From positions 17,133 through 81,132 of the forward strand of contig CAMNNQ010000195.1 in assembly GCA_946545645.1 (NCBI GenBank): a DNA stretch of 64,000 bases, read 5' to 3'. The stretch comes from an uncultured Clostridia bacterium. GTDB lineage: Bacteria; Bacillota; Clostridia; Oscillospirales; Ruminococcaceae. The position numbers were made by a program, and so were the translations under genes. The notes under the pieces are model-generated. The model worked only from the letters and a program-made list of their open reading frames with translations, was not told the origin of the DNA and did not search any database. How positions within the stretch are numbered: position 1 is the stretch's first letter; the number at the start of each line of letters is the position of its first letter. This document shows, one piece after another, positions 20,137-30,078 of the stretch.

Positions 20137-20519
20137 AAAATATTGCCTTAATTATAGCTGGCGGTGTCGGTGCCAGGATGAATCAAGATATTCCGAAGCA
20201 GTTTTTAAACGTTTATGATAAACCGGTAATTATTTACACGCTTGAAGCATTTTAGAAGCACCCTCAGATTGACGGAATAGAGGTGGTGTGTCTTGACGGA
20301 TGGCACGATGTTTTGAGGGCATATGCCAAACAGTTTGGTATACTCTCAGATACAAAAGTAAGGTATGAAATCCCTGATGAAACTGAGGTAAAAGGGTTTT
20401 CAAAGCCGCAAAACTGTGTTCTGAAAACCGATAAGATAGAGTCACTTGGTTGGAGCGGGAAATATGATTTGAAAAGTGGTTTGAGTGAAACACTTGAAAT
20501 ACTTTGTGAGAGCAAGTGA
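20133..20519 (+). pseudogene. Chimeric remnant: IspD-like N-terminus joined to C-terminus of NAD-dependent epimerase
   Basis: [40 protein letters not shown](stop)KHPQIDGIEVVCLDGWHDVLRAYAKQFGI then YEIPDETEVKGFSKPQNCVLKTDKIESLGWSGKYDLKSGLSETLEIL, matching the end of the epimerase at 48290-49330. Confidence 0.9.
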
Positions 20520-20626
20520 ATTTGCTTTAGTAATAAGAATTGCTTTTGGATTATTGGTCTGCTAGTAGTGCTATAAAACACAAACAAGAATATCATACTA
20601 TAAACTAACTGAGTATTATATGGGAT

Positions 20627-21670
20627 GTGAAACAAATGCCAACCGAAATCTCACCTACGAAAAATGCAAATACAGAAAGGGATTATCGGTTTGATAATCT
20701 TAAAGGGCTGCTGATAATACTAGTAGTCTTTGCCCATTCGATGGAGGTGACTGCGCGCGGTGGAGTGAGTGCAAATACAGTGGTTTCGACAGTCTATTCT
20801 ATGATATATTTTGTTCATATGCCAGCTTTTATTTTCATTTCAGGGTATTTTTCAAAATCATTTCGTTCTAGGGATACATGGGCTAAGAAAACTATTCAGT
20901 CGTCTTTATTACCTTTCCTGATTGCAAACCTATTCTACTGGATACTTGCCTCACGGGAAATTGATGATTTTTTCTATCCGCAGTTTGCTATGTGGTTTCT
21001 GCTGAGTATGTTCTTTTGGAAGGCGATGGTTCATCCTATTTCGAGAATAAAAGGTTCTATTGTTATAGCAATACTATTATCGTTATATGTCGGTGTCACC
21101 AATGCAGATAAACTCCTTTCACTACAGCGTACCTTTTCGTTTTTTCCTTATTTTCTTGCTGGCTTTTTGACCCCAAAGACGATAGTAGAAAGAATCGCAC
21201 TCATAAAGAAACGGTATTTATTCTCTCTAGTTATAGCCACAACAGTGGCAGTTATAGCATTAACATTTGTTAAAAACTTTAAGCATGGTGTTTTTACTAT
21301 GTCTTATCCCTACCGGCATTTTGGCTACAGTAATATTCAAGGAATACTATTCAGATGCGCTGCCTTGTTTCTTGGGTTTACAGGTGTGTATTTGATGATT
21401 GCTTTGAGTAAGAGCAAAAAAACTGTTCTTTCACTTTTAGGGAAGAATACGATCACAGTATATCTTATTCACCCGTTGTTTGTAAAAGGATATGAATTCT
21501 TGAAGTTTCCTATGTTTAATTCACCATTTATCGTTCTTGGTATTTCAATGCTTGCTTCAATATCAATATGTCTTGCTTGCGGCAACCACTTTGTTTCTAA
21601 TATATATTCTTGCTTAATTAACAAGATAAGCAGTCTAGTCTTCAAGGACAGTGTTCAGAGCACAGAGTAA
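20627..21670 (+). CDS. Acyltransferase 3 family membrane protein
   Basis: RDYRFDNLKGLLIILVVFAHSME...MPAFIFISGYFSKSF; multiple TM. Confidence 0.85.
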   Translation: MKQMPTEISPTKNANTERDYRFDNLKGLLIILVVFAHSMEVTARGGVSANTVVSTVYSMIYFVHMPAFIFISGYFSKSFRSRDTWAKKTIQSSLLPFLIANLFYWILASREIDDFFYPQFAMWFLLSMFFWKAMVHPISRIKGSIVIAILLSLYVGVTNADKLLSLQRTFSFFPYFLAGFLTPKTIVERIALIKKRYLFSLVIATTVAVIALTFVKNFKHGVFTMSYPYRHFGYSNIQGILFRCAALFLGFTGVYLMIALSKSKKTVLSLLGKNTITVYLIHPLFVKGYEFLKFPMFNSPFIVLGISMLASISICLACGNHFVSNIYSCLINKISSLVFKDSVQSTE

Positions 21671-21719
21671 ACGCTTCCGAAACAGATCATGGTTGTAGAA
21701 AGATTTAGGATGGACAGAT

Positions 21720-22335
21720 ATGCAAGACATCCAAACAATAGGCGGCTTATTCACGGAAGAAAGCAGACGAATCGTAGTCACAAATATATGTCGTGTCTTT
21801 AATTGCAATGAGGAAGATAATGAGAATCTTGTTCCAGTTCAGGCAGGACTAACAAATGTTGTTCTTTCATTTAACTTGAACGGTGGAAAATATGTTTACC
21901 GTCACCCTGGGCTTGGCTCTGAAATACTGGTTGAGCGTGGTCGAGAGACTATAATGCAAAAAATCGTAGAGGACGCCGGAATAGATACTACTCTCGTTAC
22001 AAATGGATGTTGATGAAGGCTGGCGTATAGGACGATTTATCGAGCACTATAGTTTTGATTATAAAAACCTTAATGATATGGTAAGAGCAGTGATGCTGTT
22101 CAGAAAACTTCATTCAGCGCCGTGTCATGTACGTTGAAATTTTGATGTCATCAAAAAAGCTGAAGGAATAAAAGCACAGATTGACCCGGAAAAGTACGGG
22201 CATTTCCCTGATTTTGAAAATGTCAGGAGAAAAATTTACAAACTGGCCGAGCTTGCTGAAAGTGACGGTATAAAGAAGTGCAATATACACGGCGATGCAC
22301 GTGATGTCAATTTCCTAATAAACAAAGAAGAAATA
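21720..22335 (+). pseudogene. LicA-like choline kinase, frameshifted and truncated
   Basis: Close match to intact 43115-44149 (TGGLFTEESRRIVV; LVPVQAGLTNVVLSF; KYVYRHPGLGSEILVERGRETIMQKIVEDAGIDTTL); frame lost near 22010; ends at CNIHGDARDVNFLINKEE. Confidence 0.9.
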
Positions 22336-22887
22336 GTCCAAATAATATCTATGGTCGTAAATACAATCATTGCTGCTATACTGATCAAATGCGGAGCACG
22401 TATCCATATTGTTAAGTTAGGTAGTGCATTTGCATTTGTGCTTAATCCGTTGCTTATCAACATTTATACACGCAGACATTATAGAATTGATAAAAAAGTA
22501 AAACCAAATATGTCTCATATAAGCCAGCGTTGGGATGCGCTTGGACATGAGTTACTGTCATCAGATTTCAGAACATTAGTGAGCACAAACGCTGTGATCC
22601 CTCCTACAAGAAGAACAGCGGCGGTAACAATTGCGATTGTTTTTTTGCTTTTCATTGAAATTCCTCCCAAAGAAGAATATAGCATCCAAATATAATCGTT
22701 AAGTGAAACGAATAATAATATGCAATTGTAATTCAGATAAGAAAGGGCCTGAACAACAGGAACTGTTTTCATCCTTGGCAAAGGTATTACATCTAAAAGT
22801 ATTATAATTAATTTGCTGTCATTTGTCAATGTTTATTATTGCCTTAAGTAACTGCCCCCCTTCAGCCCTCAAAATAAAAAAGCCGCA

Positions 22888-22918
22888 GTATTCTGAACTG
22901 CGGCTTTGAATATTTTTG
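22888..22918. terminator. Bidirectional terminator-like hairpin
   Basis: aaAGCCGCAGTattctgaACTGCGGCTtt. Confidence 0.65.
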
Positions 22919-22984
22919 CTGCAATGACTGTAACCGTCAGTGTCATGCTCCGGGACAGATACCGTCAGACATCCCTCAGACCTC

Positions 22985-23566
22985 TCATATCAAGTCATAT
23001 CCCGCTTTGGAAAAGCGGTTGTTCCCGATCTCAAATCTCTTGCCTTCCACCTTCTTTGAAAGCTCGCTGTATTCGATAAAATCCTTTGAAACAGTAACGA
23101 AAAACTGCTTGCTGTCTGTCTCGGCAAGATAATAAGAGCAGACGTCATTAAGCTGGTCTGCTGCTTCAAAGCTCCCAAATCCCGGCATGACTGTCCATTC
23201 CAACAATTTCTCGAACTTTGACAGCTTTTTCTTCCTTATCAGCGGATAGATCTGCACCGCCTGCGGGAATTTGGCTTTTGCCGCTGCGTCCTGTCTTGAA
23301 CGGCACTTGCCGCCTTTTTCATAGTCGCCAAGATCAATGGCTTCTTTGAAAGAGCTGAAGGAGAGCATTTCGCCGTCATCGAGCAGATAGTCGATCGAGA
23401 CACCGAGAAGCTGTGAAGCAGCCTTCAGATTCTCGATATCAGGCATACCCTTGTTCGTTTCCCATTTTGCTACTGCGCTGCGTGAAACGTGCAGCTTCTC
23501 CGAAAGCTGTTCCTGTGACAGCCCCGCCTTTTGTCTTGCGTCTCTTAATTTCTCACCAAATGTCAT
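22985..23566 (-). CDS. XRE-family HTH regulator
   Basis: MTFGEKLRDARQKAGLSQEQLSEKLHVSRSAVAKWETNKGMPDIENLKAASQLLGVSIDYLL. Confidence 0.9.
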   Translation of the reverse strand: MTFGEKLRDARQKAGLSQEQLSEKLHVSRSAVAKWETNKGMPDIENLKAASQLLGVSIDYLLDDGEMLSFSSFKEAIDLGDYEKGGKCRSRQDAAAKAKFPQAVQIYPLIRKKKLSKFEKLLEWTVMPGFGSFEAADQLNDVCSYYLAETDSKQFFVTVSKDFIEYSELSKKVEGKRFEIGNNRFSKAGYDLI

Positions 23567-23728
23567 AGTGCTGTACCTCCGGAATTGTATTCAGCGGATC
23601 GTCCCCTTGCTGTGACTTTAGTATAGCATCGGGTCTCGGAATTGACAAGGGACGTCTGCGAACATCGGTGTTACTCTCCGTAACACAGCGTATTTACGGG
23701 CTTTACCGCCGCCACGGAACCGTTCTTA

Positions 23729-24025
23729 TCAGTACAGCTCCAGCTTGCAGTCATATCCGCTGCCGTTATGGTCAGCGATGGTATCGAGTATTGCCAGCAT
23801 CAGGCTGTCACCAAGATCCTCTCTGCTTTTCCTGTAGCTGAGCCATCTGATAACTATAGGTTCATCGGCCTCATGGAATCCGAAACCACCGGACAGTATA
23901 TCCCTGAACGCATTGAGGTTATGTCCGGTCCTGAATTTCAGGCCTTTTGTCATGATACGGTCTATCTCGCAGTAGAAGCCTTCTATGTCGGAAAAATTAT
24001 TCCCGTCTATGATGTATGTTGTCAT
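23729..24025 (-). CDS. Barstar-family protein
   Basis: YIIDGNNFSDIEGFYCEIDRIM...TGHNLNAFRDILSGGFGFHEADEPIVIRW. Confidence 0.8.
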   Translation of the reverse strand: MTTYIIDGNNFSDIEGFYCEIDRIMTKGLKFRTGHNLNAFRDILSGGFGFHEADEPIVIRWLSYRKSREDLGDSLMLAILDTIADHNGSGYDCKLELY

Positions 24026-24128
24026 AGCTTTCTCCTTGATATAAAAAACTCTTTCACTTTGTCAGGAGTTATTCCCGTAACGGATCCTCTTGATCTGTTC
24101 CGGGACCTTTGTTTACCGCCCTGCTGCT

Positions 24129-24494
24129 CTATACTACCGAATACCCCTCCGAGCCCAGTATTTCCAGCGCTCGTTCAAAGTTTTCTTCCTTGACGAGGAT
24201 ATAATCCGTGTTGTATGTCGATACGGCGAAGATACCGATCCTGTGTTCTGCAAGTATCGAGGACAGCTTTGACAGGATACCTATCAGTGAAAAGTCCAGG
24301 ACTCCCTGTATACGGAATCCCCGCCAGCCGTCATCGCGTTCAAGGGTGTGTATCGGCGTGTCCTCTGTTTTGCATACGAGAGACAGCTCCTCATCGGTCC
24401 TGCCGATGAAATACAGCTCGCTGCTCAGATCTATATCCTCAACTGATGCCACCTTGCATACAGTGAGCCTATGCTCCAGTTTTTTCAGTTTCAT
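24129..24494 (-). CDS. ACT-domain protein
   Basis: GVLDFSLIGILSKLSSILAEHRIGIFAVSTYNTDYILVKEENFERALEILGSEGY. Confidence 0.8.
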   Translation of the reverse strand: MKLKKLEHRLTVCKVASVEDIDLSSELYFIGRTDEELSLVCKTEDTPIHTLERDDGWRGFRIQGVLDFSLIGILSKLSSILAEHRIGIFAVSTYNTDYILVKEENFERALEILGSEGYSVV

Positions 24495-24530
24495 GATCGT
24501 CTTTCCTCCATAGTTCCCGAAGTGACAGCG

Positions 24531-25409
24531 CTATTCGGCGGTCTTGTATGTCTTGATATATTCAAGGAATTTGCCTGCCGCACCTGCATAGGGGCTCAGC
24601 TTCTTCCATGCAAGCACCGATGTCATGGAGAGCTCAGGTGTCAGCGGCCGGAACGCAAAGCGTGCGGGGTCGTACATATCCACAGCTCCCTCAATGGTCA
24701 GGACACAGGCTATGCCCCGTTCCGCCAGCGGCGCGACATTGTCGATGAGGTTCATAGTCGCAACTGTATCAAGCTCCGAGACAGGACATCTGAGCCATTC
24801 CTCTATCTCGCTGCGCAGAGCAGTTCGGCTGGTGATGACCAGAGGCAGTTCTCTGAGCTGATCTCTTGTGACAGCCTTTTCCTGCGCAAGCCTGTGGCCG
24901 GCAGGCAGCAGAACGCCCCATATTTCCTTTGCCGGCAGACGCAGATAATCGAACTTCCCGATATCTATCGGCTCTAACAGGATGCCGAAATCGAGCAGAC
25001 CGTGTTCGAGACGTTCCTTGATATTGTCGGCGTTGCCTGTGATGATCTCAAAGCTGACCAGCGGATAGCGCTCACGGAAATGTTCGATAAGCTCCGGCAG
25101 TATCTTTGCTGCCATGAGCCCTCCGCTCCCGACGGAGACCACTCCGCTGACCTCCTCCTGCTCGCGGAACTCACTGTCTATCTTGTTTATCAGCGACACG
25201 ACTTCCTCGGCTCGTCTGCGGAGCATAACTCCGGAATCTGTCAGCGTCAGCCTTTTGCCCCGGATGAAAAGAGTGGTATGGAGCTCCTCCTCAAGCTCTT
25301 TCATCTGCCGGCTGAGAGTCGGCTGAGTCACATGGAGCAGCTCTGCGGCTCTTGATATATTCTCCTCACGCACTACTGTCAGGAAGTATTCCAGTAAACG
25401 CAGTTCCAT
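24531..25409 (-). CDS. LysR-family transcriptional regulator
   Basis: MELRLLEYFLTVVREENISRAAELLHVTQPTLSRQMKELEEELHTTLFIRGKR. Confidence 0.95.
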   Translation of the reverse strand: MELRLLEYFLTVVREENISRAAELLHVTQPTLSRQMKELEEELHTTLFIRGKRLTLTDSGVMLRRRAEEVVSLINKIDSEFREQEEVSGVVSVGSGGLMAAKILPELIEHFRERYPLVSFEIITGNADNIKERLEHGLLDFGILLEPIDIGKFDYLRLPAKEIWGVLLPAGHRLAQEKAVTRDQLRELPLVITSRTALRSEIEEWLRCPVSELDTVATMNLIDNVAPLAERGIACVLTIEGAVDMYDPARFAFRPLTPELSMTSVLAWKKLSPYAGAAGKFLEYIKTYKTAE

Positions 25410-25436
25410 TTGTTTCCCCCCTTGATTATGAGCGCA

Positions 25437-26048
25437 TTACTGACCGTCAGGCTGCTGACCGTCATGGGCTTTCCATGCACATTCCGTGAGCTCCATATCT
25501 GTAAACACAGCTTTGAAGCTGGAATCCTCGGGGCTGCAGGCATAGACTCCGAAGCGTATCTTTCCTTTGCCTTCCCACATATGACAGACGCGCATCTGGG
25601 TGAAATCCTTTCCGTCATAGGAGCACTCGATGCAGTAATCGTCTTCGCGGCGGCTGAAACGGTACCACATCACCCTGACATCGGAGGGGACAGCCGTCGT
25701 TGCCCAGTCGGAGAAGCCGTGGTTGGTGACTACCGACCCTAAATGCTGGAACTTCTCGTTTTCGTATTCGACAGAGGCTTTCAGCCAGTTGTCCGAGTCG
25801 AGATACATAACTATCCCGCACTGATCGAAGCGGTGATGACTGTCGGAAAAATCTGTCCTTACAACAAAGGAAAAGTATTTTTCATTTGTCTCGATCTGAA
25901 GGACAGGGGCATTGTCGTTGCGGAAATGATAGTATGTCCTCTGCCAGAGGTCGGTATGCGGCTCGGTAACTATCTCTATACGCTCATCGCTGACGGTAAA
26001 CTCCGCAGGCTCTCTTATCCATTTCATCCTGTCTGTCATGTACGTCAC
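25437..26048 (-). CDS. DUF1349-type protein (concanavalin-like fold)
   Basis: PHTDLWQRTYYHFRNDNAPVLQIETNEKYFSFVVRTDFSDSHHRFDQCGIVMYLDSDNWLKASVEYENEKFQHLGSVVTNHGFSDWAT. Confidence 0.85.
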   Translation of the reverse strand: MTYMTDRMKWIREPAEFTVSDERIEIVTEPHTDLWQRTYYHFRNDNAPVLQIETNEKYFSFVVRTDFSDSHHRFDQCGIVMYLDSDNWLKASVEYENEKFQHLGSVVTNHGFSDWATTAVPSDVRVMWYRFSRREDDYCIECSYDGKDFTQMRVCHMWEGKGKIRFGVYACSPEDSSFKAVFTDMELTECAWKAHDGQQPDGQ

Positions 26049-26244
26049 TCCTTTTTATTTTGCTGCGATATTATCATCAACTTAATTATACAGTTATCGC
26101 AGCTATAAGTCAATATGAAACGCCGGGTTTTCGTCAGGCAGGGGAGTTATGGCGGAGGAAAGATCCTTATACGCAAGATCGCCCCGCCGGGGATCAGCGG
26201 GGCGATCTCTATATATATGAATTGTCATGAGGCAATATCTTTGA

Positions 26245-26934
26245 TTACGCCTCTGCGCTTTCCGCGGTCTTGCTTTGGTGCCTGTGTTTTCCGGAGACCT
26301 TGACCTCGTTAAGGGATCCGTTCTCATCGTATTTGAGCTTAAGGATATCTCCGACGGCGATATCGGAAGCAGATGCGCTCTCGCCTTTCCTGGTGACAGC
26401 TACGTCGTCAGTGATATTTACTTCTTCGGTAGTGCCGTTCTCTGTAAATTTACCGCGATGTCCGCCCTTGCCTCCGTGTTTTCTTCCGGCTTTTCCGCCG
26501 GCTTTTTCCTCAGCGGCCGCTGACTCGTCTGTATCGGCAGCCTCGCCTGACTTTGCCTTCCTGCCTTTATTTGCGGGAGCAGCCTCAGAGCCTTCCTCTG
26601 TTTCGGCATCGGACTGCACATCGGTCATCTGAGCCTTGTTTTTACCGGAGCGGCGGGCCTTTTTCGCAGTATCGGAGCTCTCCCCGGCATCGGAGGCTTC
26701 GGCAGAGGCTTTCTTTCCGGAGAATTCGCCCAGAGCGACGGTCAGTCGGCTGCCATCTGCCTCTGTTACCTTTCCGATCTTGATGCTGCCGGATCCTTCG
26801 GCGGTCTGAGATGCGGAAACTGCCTGACCTTCACTGTCTGCTGCATTAACGCCGAATGCTGCGGCGGAAGATGTTGCCATCATCAGTGCGCAGATACAAG
26901 CTGCTGCTTTTCTTGATACCTTCATGGTGATCAT
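26245..26934 (-). CDS. Secreted low-complexity protein, Ala/Glu/Lys/Gly-rich
   Basis: Signal peptide MKVSRKAAACICALMMATSSAAAFGVNA, long charged tract, small beta-rich segments (KIGKVTEADGSRLTVALGEF; DIAVGDILKLKYDENGSLNEVKV). Confidence 0.65.
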   Translation of the reverse strand: MITMKVSRKAAACICALMMATSSAAAFGVNAADSEGQAVSASQTAEGSGSIKIGKVTEADGSRLTVALGEFSGKKASAEASDAGESSDTAKKARRSGKNKAQMTDVQSDAETEEGSEAAPANKGRKAKSGEAADTDESAAAEEKAGGKAGRKHGGKGGHRGKFTENGTTEEVNITDDVAVTRKGESASASDIAVGDILKLKYDENGSLNEVKVSGKHRHQSKTAESAEA

Positions 26935-27193
26935 CCTTTCTTTTTTTGTATCGTTTCAGCTCCTGTCTTTTTTGAGCTTATACACAGTATATATCACCGA
27001 CCTTAAGTATAGTTTAAAACAAATATGATATTTTTTGCAGCAAAAACAATTATGATGCTGACCTTATCAGCGCAGTTGACTCTGTCACAGGCTTTGCTTT
27101 TGTGTTGACGTATCACCGTTGTTGTGATATAATATAGGCGATAAGCGGGGGACCCTGCCCGGAACAGAAGAGATATAATAAAGGAGGTCAGTT

Positions 27194-27862
27194 ATGAACA
27201 TCAGAGAAGCTATCAAAGCAAGACACAGCGTCCGTCAGTTCAAGGATATGCCTGTCGGTGAAGCCGAGGCTGCAAGGCTGCGGGAGATCATCGAAGAATG
27301 CAACGCAGAAAGCGGTCTTAACATCCAGCTCATAGAAAACGACCCCGATTGCTTCAACACGATGCTTGCTCACTACGGCAAGTTCAGGAATGCGGTCAAT
27401 TATATAGCCCTTGTGGGGAGCAAGTCCCTTGATGACCTGGATGAGCGTGCGGGATACTACGGCCAGCGGATAGCTCTCGAAGCGCAGATGCTGGGGCTCA
27501 ATACCTGCTGGGTGGCGGGGACCTACGGAAAAGGGAAGTGCAAGGCCGATACTGCCGCCGGAGAAAAGATCGTCTGCGTTATAGCTGTCGGCTACGGCGA
27601 GACGGAGGGCGTGCCCCATAAGTCAAAGCCCCTCGCTAAGCTGTGCGCTGTAAAAAAGGACGATATGCCGGTATGGTTCAAAAACGGTATGCTCGCGGCG
27701 ACCCTCGCTCCCACAGCCCTGAACCAGCAGAGATTTTTCATCGATATCGACGGCGAGGAAGCTGTCATCACCGCTCAGAGATTCCCGTTGGCAAAGATCG
27801 ATCTGGGTATCGTCAGATATAACTTTGAAGCGGCCTCGGGGCATAAATGCAGAGCGAAATGA
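27194..27862 (+). CDS. Nitroreductase-family protein
   Basis: MNIREAIKARHSVRQFKDMPV; ALEAQMLGLNTCWVAGTY; VIAVGYGE. Confidence 0.9.
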   Translation: MNIREAIKARHSVRQFKDMPVGEAEAARLREIIEECNAESGLNIQLIENDPDCFNTMLAHYGKFRNAVNYIALVGSKSLDDLDERAGYYGQRIALEAQMLGLNTCWVAGTYGKGKCKADTAAGEKIVCVIAVGYGETEGVPHKSKPLAKLCAVKKDDMPVWFKNGMLAATLAPTALNQQRFFIDIDGEEAVITAQRFPLAKIDLGIVRYNFEAASGHKCRAK

Positions 27863-27939
27863 TAAAAAATGGGTGCTTTTTGCGCTGAAAATACCCATAA
27901 GCTGAAAAAACACTTTTGTATTACATGGAGGAAACGATC

Positions 27940-28236
27940 ATGCAGTTTATTATCAAAGCCTATGACGGAGAGGGTATGCTTGAAAAAAGGATGCAGGTGC
28001 GTCCCCGCCATCTTGAGGGTATGGCAAAGCTGGGCAGACATATCATCTGCGCCGGCGGCCTGCTGGATGATGAGGGGAAGATGAAGGGCTCGGCTCTGGT
28101 GGTTGAATTCCCTGACCGCGCCGCTGTCGATGAATACCTTTCAAACGAGCCCTATGTGATCGAGGGCGTATGGCAGAAGATCGAAGTCGAGACAATGAAT
28201 GTAGTCCTTCTGAACGGCGAGAAGTTCGGGAAGTGA
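27940..28236 (+). CDS. YciI-family protein
   Basis: MQFIIKAYDGEGMLEKRMQVRPRHLEGMAKLGRHIICAGGLLDDEGKMKGSALVVEFPDRAAVDEYLSNEPYVIEGVWQKIEV. Confidence 0.85.
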   Translation: MQFIIKAYDGEGMLEKRMQVRPRHLEGMAKLGRHIICAGGLLDDEGKMKGSALVVEFPDRAAVDEYLSNEPYVIEGVWQKIEVETMNVVLLNGEKFGK

Positions 28237-28255
28237 GGGCAGTTTTGGCGAATAA

Positions 28256-28286
28256 AAGCGTCTGTGAGGGATCACGGACGCTTTTT
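28256..28286. terminator. Terminator
   Basis: aAGCGTCTGTGAgggaTCACGGACGCTttttc. Confidence 0.8.
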
Positions 28287-28425
28287 CTGTGTTCAGAGCT
28301 GATATTTTGATGAAAAGTAGTATAGTACCAGTTTGCGGTATTATATGTGTAGATTTTCTCTTTCGGGTGTAGTATAATATCAGACGGAGGCTATAACTTC
28401 AGACCGGATAACGGAGGTAACTATT

Positions 28426-28606
28426 ATGTCAAAAAGACCTGAATGGCTTGATAACGCGGTGTTTTATGAGGTTTATCCGCAATCCTTCAAGGACACGGAC
28501 GGCGACGGTATCGGGAATATCAGCGGGATAACCCAGAAGCTCCCGTATATCAGGGATCTGGGCTGCACAGCCCTCTGGATAAATCCCTGCTTTGAATCGC
28601 CTTTGG
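28426..28606 (+). pseudogene. GH13 alpha-glucosidase/amylase, N-terminal fragment
   Basis: PEWLDNAVFYEVYPQSFKDTDGDGIGNISGITQKLPYIRDLGCTALWINPCFESP then homology ends abruptly. Confidence 0.9.
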
Positions 28607-28607
28607 T

Positions 28608-28985
28608 TTATTCATCAATGCACCCCGACTTATCTGTCATATTGCTTATCATAGCTGAGATCTCCGCAGACTTCAATACTCTGCCCACCGATACGACCTT
28701 TTCGTTCACCACAAGCGCAGGCATTGACATAGCACCATACTCCATGATCTTTTGCAGATCGGTAATGTACTCGACCTCGATACCCATACCCTCCACAGCT
28801 TTCAGAGTGTTGTCATAAAGCTGATGACAGGCTTTACAGCCCGAACCGAGGACTTTGATACAGCAGATACCATTGACCTTTTCTCCACAACAGGTCGATG
28901 TGACCTCACTTGCAGACTGTGAATTTCCGCAGCAGCAAGTTGTTTCAGCCTTTGTTTCTTCCTTTTTCTTTCCAAACAGTGCCAT
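28608..28985 (-). CDS. Small thioredoxin-fold redox-active disulfide protein
   Basis: MALFGKKKEETKAETTCCCG...ICCIKVLGSGCKACHQLYDNTLKAVEGMGIEVEYITDLQKIMEYGAMSMPALVVNEKVVSVGRV. Confidence 0.85.
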   Translation of the reverse strand: MALFGKKKEETKAETTCCCGNSQSASEVTSTCCGEKVNGICCIKVLGSGCKACHQLYDNTLKAVEGMGIEVEYITDLQKIMEYGAMSMPALVVNEKVVSVGRVLKSAEISAMISNMTDKSGCIDE

Positions 28986-28996
28986 AATGGTTCCTC

Positions 28997-29998
28997 CTAA
29001 ATGATATAGATTTGAATGATATTGAAGAAATATCCCACAAGGATAATTCCGACCGTACAGATTGCGATGAAAATGCCGAGTAATTTCGGCTTGATAGCCT
29101 TTTTCAGCATGATCATCGAAGGCAGCGACAGCGTGATAACGCCCATCATAAATGCAAGAACAACACCGAGTTTTGCGCCCTTTGCGACGAGTGCTTCTGC
29201 AATGGGGATACAGCCGAATATGTCTGCATACATCGGTATTCCGCATATCGTGGCAATGATAACTCCGAACGGATTTTCGCTACCAAGTACCTTGACGATC
29301 CATTTCTCCGGTATCCAGTTATGGATAACTGCACCTATCCCCACACCGCCTATGACATAGGGCAAGACTTTTTTCACTGTTTCCGTGACCTGTTCCCATG
29401 AATATTTCAGCCTGTCACGCTTTGTCAGCTCGTTCTGCGGAGCGTCAATGCTCTTGCCGTTTCGGATAAACTCCTCGACCTCACTTTCAAGGTGCAGTTT
29501 TTCGATCAGCGTACCGCCGACCACAGCTATGACAAGCCCGACGATCACATATACCACAGCGACCTTCCAGCCGAATATGCTCATCAGAAGAATAAGAGAA
29601 CCGAGGTCAACCATTGGCGATGAGATCAGAAATGAGAATGTCACTCCCAACGGCAGCCCTGTGCTTGTGAAACCTATAAACAGCGGTATCGACGAACATG
29701 AGCAGAACGGTGTGACCGTTCCGAGCAAGGCGGCAATGCAATTCGCACCGATGCCATGAAACCGTCCGAGTATCTTCTTTGTCCTCTCAGGCGGAAAGTA
29801 GCTCTGAATGTAGGATATAAGAAATATCAGCACACCGAGCAGCACCATGATCTTGATCACATCATAGATGAAAAACTGCACACTTCCGCCGATTTTTTCG
29901 CTTGTATCAAGACCGCAGGTATTCAGCAACGAGCCGATCAGCCTGTTCAGCCATTTCATACAGAGAATCTCGTCTTGTATGAAGTCCCAAATTCCCAT
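28997..29998 (-). CDS. DUF318/ArsP-like permease
   Basis: IGANCIAALLGTVTPFCSCSSIPLFIGFTSTGLPLGVTFSFLISSPMVDLGSLILL. Confidence 0.9.
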   Translation of the reverse strand: MGIWDFIQDEILCMKWLNRLIGSLLNTCGLDTSEKIGGSVQFFIYDVIKIMVLLGVLIFLISYIQSYFPPERTKKILGRFHGIGANCIAALLGTVTPFCSCSSIPLFIGFTSTGLPLGVTFSFLISSPMVDLGSLILLMSIFGWKVAVVYVIVGLVIAVVGGTLIEKLHLESEVEEFIRNGKSIDAPQNELTKRDRLKYSWEQVTETVKKVLPYVIGGVGIGAVIHNWIPEKWIVKVLGSENPFGVIIATICGIPMYADIFGCIPIAEALVAKGAKLGVVLAFMMGVITLSLPSMIMLKKAIKPKLLGIFIAICTVGIILVGYFFNIIQIYII

Positions 29999-30078
29999 AA
30001 AGCACCCCCTTCCATAGATAAATTGAAATCAGTCGATTTATTCACGGGATAAAAAGCCGTATTTTTCATACGGCAGAA

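Noticed and set aside
27115-27140. TATCAC-N7-GTGATA plus TATAAT before the nitroreductase as a fourth copy of the dyad promoter
   Set aside because: Spacing differs (N7 rather than N5 between these hexamers) and the ATATAACA arm is absent; likely an extended -10 promoter.
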